Below the pieces are notes generated by a model. It saw only the letters and a program-made list of their open reading frames with translations, was not told the DNA's origin and ran no database searches. Positions 20,621 to 22,379 of a DNA stretch of 22,379 nucleotides are shown piece after piece; position 1 is the stretch's first letter; each line of letters opens with the position of its first letter. The position numbers and the translations under genes are program-made. This stretch comes from DASWUD01 sp036401755. Lineage in GTDB: Bacteria > Pseudomonadota > Gammaproteobacteria > Thiohalomonadales > Thiohalomonadaceae. The stretch lies in contig DASWUD010000080.1 in NCBI GenBank assembly GCA_036401755.1, positions 1 to 22,379 of the forward strand, in the 5' to 3' direction.

Positions 20621-22109
20621 CCCCGCTTCATCCGCGAGTCTGCTGGCCAGGCAGGCCGCCTGGTTGGAAGGGTATCGCTATGGCCTACGCCTCACCGAGC
20701 AGGGGGAGGTGGTGTCGGTGGGTGACGGCATCACCTGGATCACCGGACTCCCCTCGGCCCAGATGGATGGCTTGGTGGTGTTTGCCGACGGCAGCCGCGC
20801 CATGGTGTTCGATCTCACCCAGGAGCTGGTGGGGGCGGTACTGCTCGACGAGAGCGAGACGCTCGCCTCGGGGATGGCGGTCTTTCTGGCCCACGAACAA
20901 CTCAGCGTGCCGTGCGGTGACGGGGTGTTGGGGCGTGTGGTCGATCCGCTGGGGCGGCCGCTGGATGGCGCTGGGCGCTTAGGCGAGGTGAAGCGGCGCG
21001 GCATTGAACAAGCGTCGCCGCCGATCATTGCCCGCGACTTCGTCAATCGGCCGCTCTACAGTGGCATCAAGATCATCGATACCCTGATCCCCATCGGCAA
21101 GGGACAGCGCCAGCTCATCATCGGCGACGAGGGGCTGGGGCGCAGCTCGATCGCCATCGACACGGTGCTCAATCAACACGACAAGGAGGTCTATTGCCTC
21201 TATGTGCTGATCGGCCAGAAGCGCTCCACGGTGGTCAACACTATCGAGACTTTGCGCAATCACGGCGCCCTCGACTACACCACGGTGGTGGTGGCGGAGG
21301 CGAGTGCGCTGCCCGGCATGCAATACCTCGCCCCCTTTGCCGCGGCGGCGATGGCCGAGGCGTGGATGGCCTTGGGCAAGGATACGCTGGTGATCTACGA
21401 CGACCTCACCACTCACGCCAAGATCTATCGCGAGCTCTCTCTGCTGCTGCGCCGTCCCCCCGGACGCGAGGCCTACCCCGGAGACATCTTCTCCATTCAC
21501 GCCCGCCTGTTGGAGCGCAGTACGGCGCTGAGCGCCGAGCACGGCGGCGGCTCGATGACCGCGCTGCCCATCGTCGAGACCCAGCAGGGGGAGATCGCCA
21601 GCTACATTCCCACCAACCTCATCTCGATCACCGACGGTCAGTTTTACCTGGAGCAGAACCTGTTTGCAGGGGGCTATCGCCCGGCCATCGACATTGCCAG
21701 GTCGGTGTCGCGCATCGGCGGCCAGGCGCAGCATCCGCGTATCAAGGCCGAGGCGGGGCGCATGAAGCTCGACTACCTGCAGTTTCTCGAACTGGAGGTC
21801 TTCACCCGTTTCGGTGCCAAGCTGGAGGCATCGATGGAGCGTGCCATCCGCCGTGGCCGGGTATTGCGCGAGATCCTCAAGCAGGAGCGGCTCAAGCCAC
21901 TGCCGGTGGAGTTCCAGTTGGGCTGGCTCATCGCCTTCAACGAGGGACTGTTCGATAACGTTGAGTTGGAGACAATTCCGGCACGGCTGGCGCAATTGCA
22001 GCAGGCCATTGCAGCGAGCTCGCTGACGCTGGAGGTTGAGCGCGATGGCTGGGTGAGCCGCTTGACCACATGGTTACAGGGTGCCCGGCAAGGGACGGGG
22101 AATGGGTAG
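20610..22109 (+). CDS. atpA: Alternate F1Fo ATPase subunit alpha with degenerate P-loop
   Basis: From ATG 20610, overlapping atpF, this is 499 residues. Conserved alpha blocks are present: IGQKRSTV, the RRPPGREAYPGD segment, GGGSMTALPIVETQ and the arginine-finger SVSRIGG. The nucleotide-binding loop, normally GDRQTGKT, instead reads GDEGLGRSS at about residues 172-180 (nt 21123-21149), so the P-loop Lys is replaced by Arg. Alpha sites are non-catalytic, so the enzyme can still work, with altered nucleotide binding and perhaps altered inhibition. It ends in an overlap with atpG. Confidence 0.94.
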   Translation: MSSNPASSASLLARQAAWLEGYRYGLRLTEQGEVVSVGDGITWITGLPSAQMDGLVVFADGSRAMVFDLTQELVGAVLLDESETLASGMAVFLAHEQLSVPCGDGVLGRVVDPLGRPLDGAGRLGEVKRRGIEQASPPIIARDFVNRPLYSGIKIIDTLIPIGKGQRQLIIGDEGLGRSSIAIDTVLNQHDKEVYCLYVLIGQKRSTVVNTIETLRNHGALDYTTVVVAEASALPGMQYLAPFAAAAMAEAWMALGKDTLVIYDDLTTHAKIYRELSLLLRRPPGREAYPGDIFSIHARLLERSTALSAEHGGGSMTALPIVETQQGEIASYIPTNLISITDGQFYLEQNLFAGGYRPAIDIARSVSRIGGQAQHPRIKAEAGRMKLDYLQFLELEVFTRFGAKLEASMERAIRRGRVLREILKQERLKPLPVEFQLGWLIAFNEGLFDNVELETIPARLAQLQQAIAASSLTLEVERDGWVSRLTTWLQGARQGTGNG

Positions 22110-22379
22110 ATACCGCACCCTAGAGAATCACCTTAAGCAGTTGCGCGAGCTGCAGTCGATCATTGCCTCGATGAAGACCCTTGCACAGCTGGAGTTGCAC
22201 AAGCTGGGCGCTTTTACCCCGACGCAGCACGCCATGGCCGATGGCCTGCAACAGATGGCCGATGATTTTCTCCATTTCTATCCGCAGGGCAGTGCACACG
22301 CTGCGGGAACAACAGTGTGGCTGCTACTTGGTTCCGAACGCGGTTTCTGCGGTGACTTCAACGGTGGACTTCTGCATCA
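22102..22379 (+). CDS. atpG: Alternate F1Fo ATPase subunit gamma (3' end outside the window)
   Basis: The ATG at 22102 overlaps the atpA stop by eight bases; about 92 residues are visible before the window ends. The N-terminal helix contains LRELQSIIASMKTLAQLE, matching the gamma segment that inserts into the alpha/beta ring, and SERGFCGDFNGGL matches the family's core (usually GLCGxxN). Gamma is the rotating shaft. It completes the expected beta-epsilon-Q-a-c-b-alpha-gamma order. Confidence 0.92.
   Translation, partial: MGRYRTLENHLKQLRELQSIIASMKTLAQLELHKLGAFTPTQHAMADGLQQMADDFLHFYPQGSAHAAGTTVWLLLGSERGFCGDFNGGLLH

Noticed and set aside
20979..21995. 338-residue minus-strand open frame
   Set aside because: It is the antisense shadow of atpA, whose conserved blocks are plainly on the plus strand.
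1..22379. CRISPR array, tRNA or rRNA genes, transposase or phage genes
   Set aside because: No regularly spaced direct repeats, no tRNA-like cloverleaf ends and no transposase or integrase motifs were recognised on either strand.

Overview
The window looks like chromosomal DNA of a facultatively anaerobic gammaproteobacterium, most plausibly a sulfur-oxidising or denitrifying chemolithoautotroph. The reasons are indirect. There is a CbbO/NorD-type RuBisCO-activase partner at the left edge and a full oxygen-independent ubiquinone set (ubiU, ubiV, ubiT). There is also a DjlA co-chaperone, two FNR/ANR/DNR-type palindromes, dense GC-rich coding and a gammaproteobacterial-style hairpin repeat. No rRNA or tRNA gene and no phage or transposase gene is visible, and species cannot be fixed from this sequence.

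Layout. 1-1530: 3' part of a VWA-domain protein (CbbO/NorD family), closed by a strong hairpin terminator that also serves the converging CZB-domain gene (1621-2031, minus). 2149-3752: three small co-directional genes: a lipoprotein-like mono-haem cytochrome c, a DUF302 protein and a Spy/CpxP-like periplasmic protein with a Gly/Met/Tyr-rich segment. 3903-4796: a TauD/TfdA-like Fe(II)/2-oxoglutarate oxygenase. 4797-6841: a perfect FNR-family box followed by a tightly coupled operon of hemerythrin-like protein, DUF2249 protein and a roughly 12-helix membrane protein. This is probably a nitrogen-oxide or oxygen responsive module. 6842-8011 (minus): a nitronate monooxygenase-family flavoprotein, divergent from two adjacent radical SAM genes (8148-9710). 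9775-13132: the anaerobic ubiquinone genes ubiU and ubiV, a cytochrome b561, and ubiT on the opposite strand. 13159-15552: a second FNR-like box, a P1B-type copper ATPase and an overlapping 22-residue membrane peptide. 15553-15888: non-coding, filled with stable hairpins of a dispersed-repeat type. 15889-16710: djlA. 16830 to the right edge: an alternate ('N-ATPase' type) F1Fo operon in the order beta, epsilon, AtpQ-like, a, c, b, alpha, gamma (cut).

How the genes fit together. Much of the window concerns respiration with little or no oxygen: ubiquinone hydroxylation without O2, hemerythrin and haem membrane proteins, copper delivery to cuproenzymes, and an accessory ATP synthase/ATPase. The two FNR boxes put at least two of these blocks under likely anaerobic or NO control. 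The most unusual part is the ATPase. It lacks the small atpR gene normally found between atpQ and atpB. Its c subunit has lost two Na+ ligands (Gln to Met, Thr to Leu), and its alpha subunit has a degenerate P-loop (GDEGLGRSS) while the rest of the subunit is well conserved.
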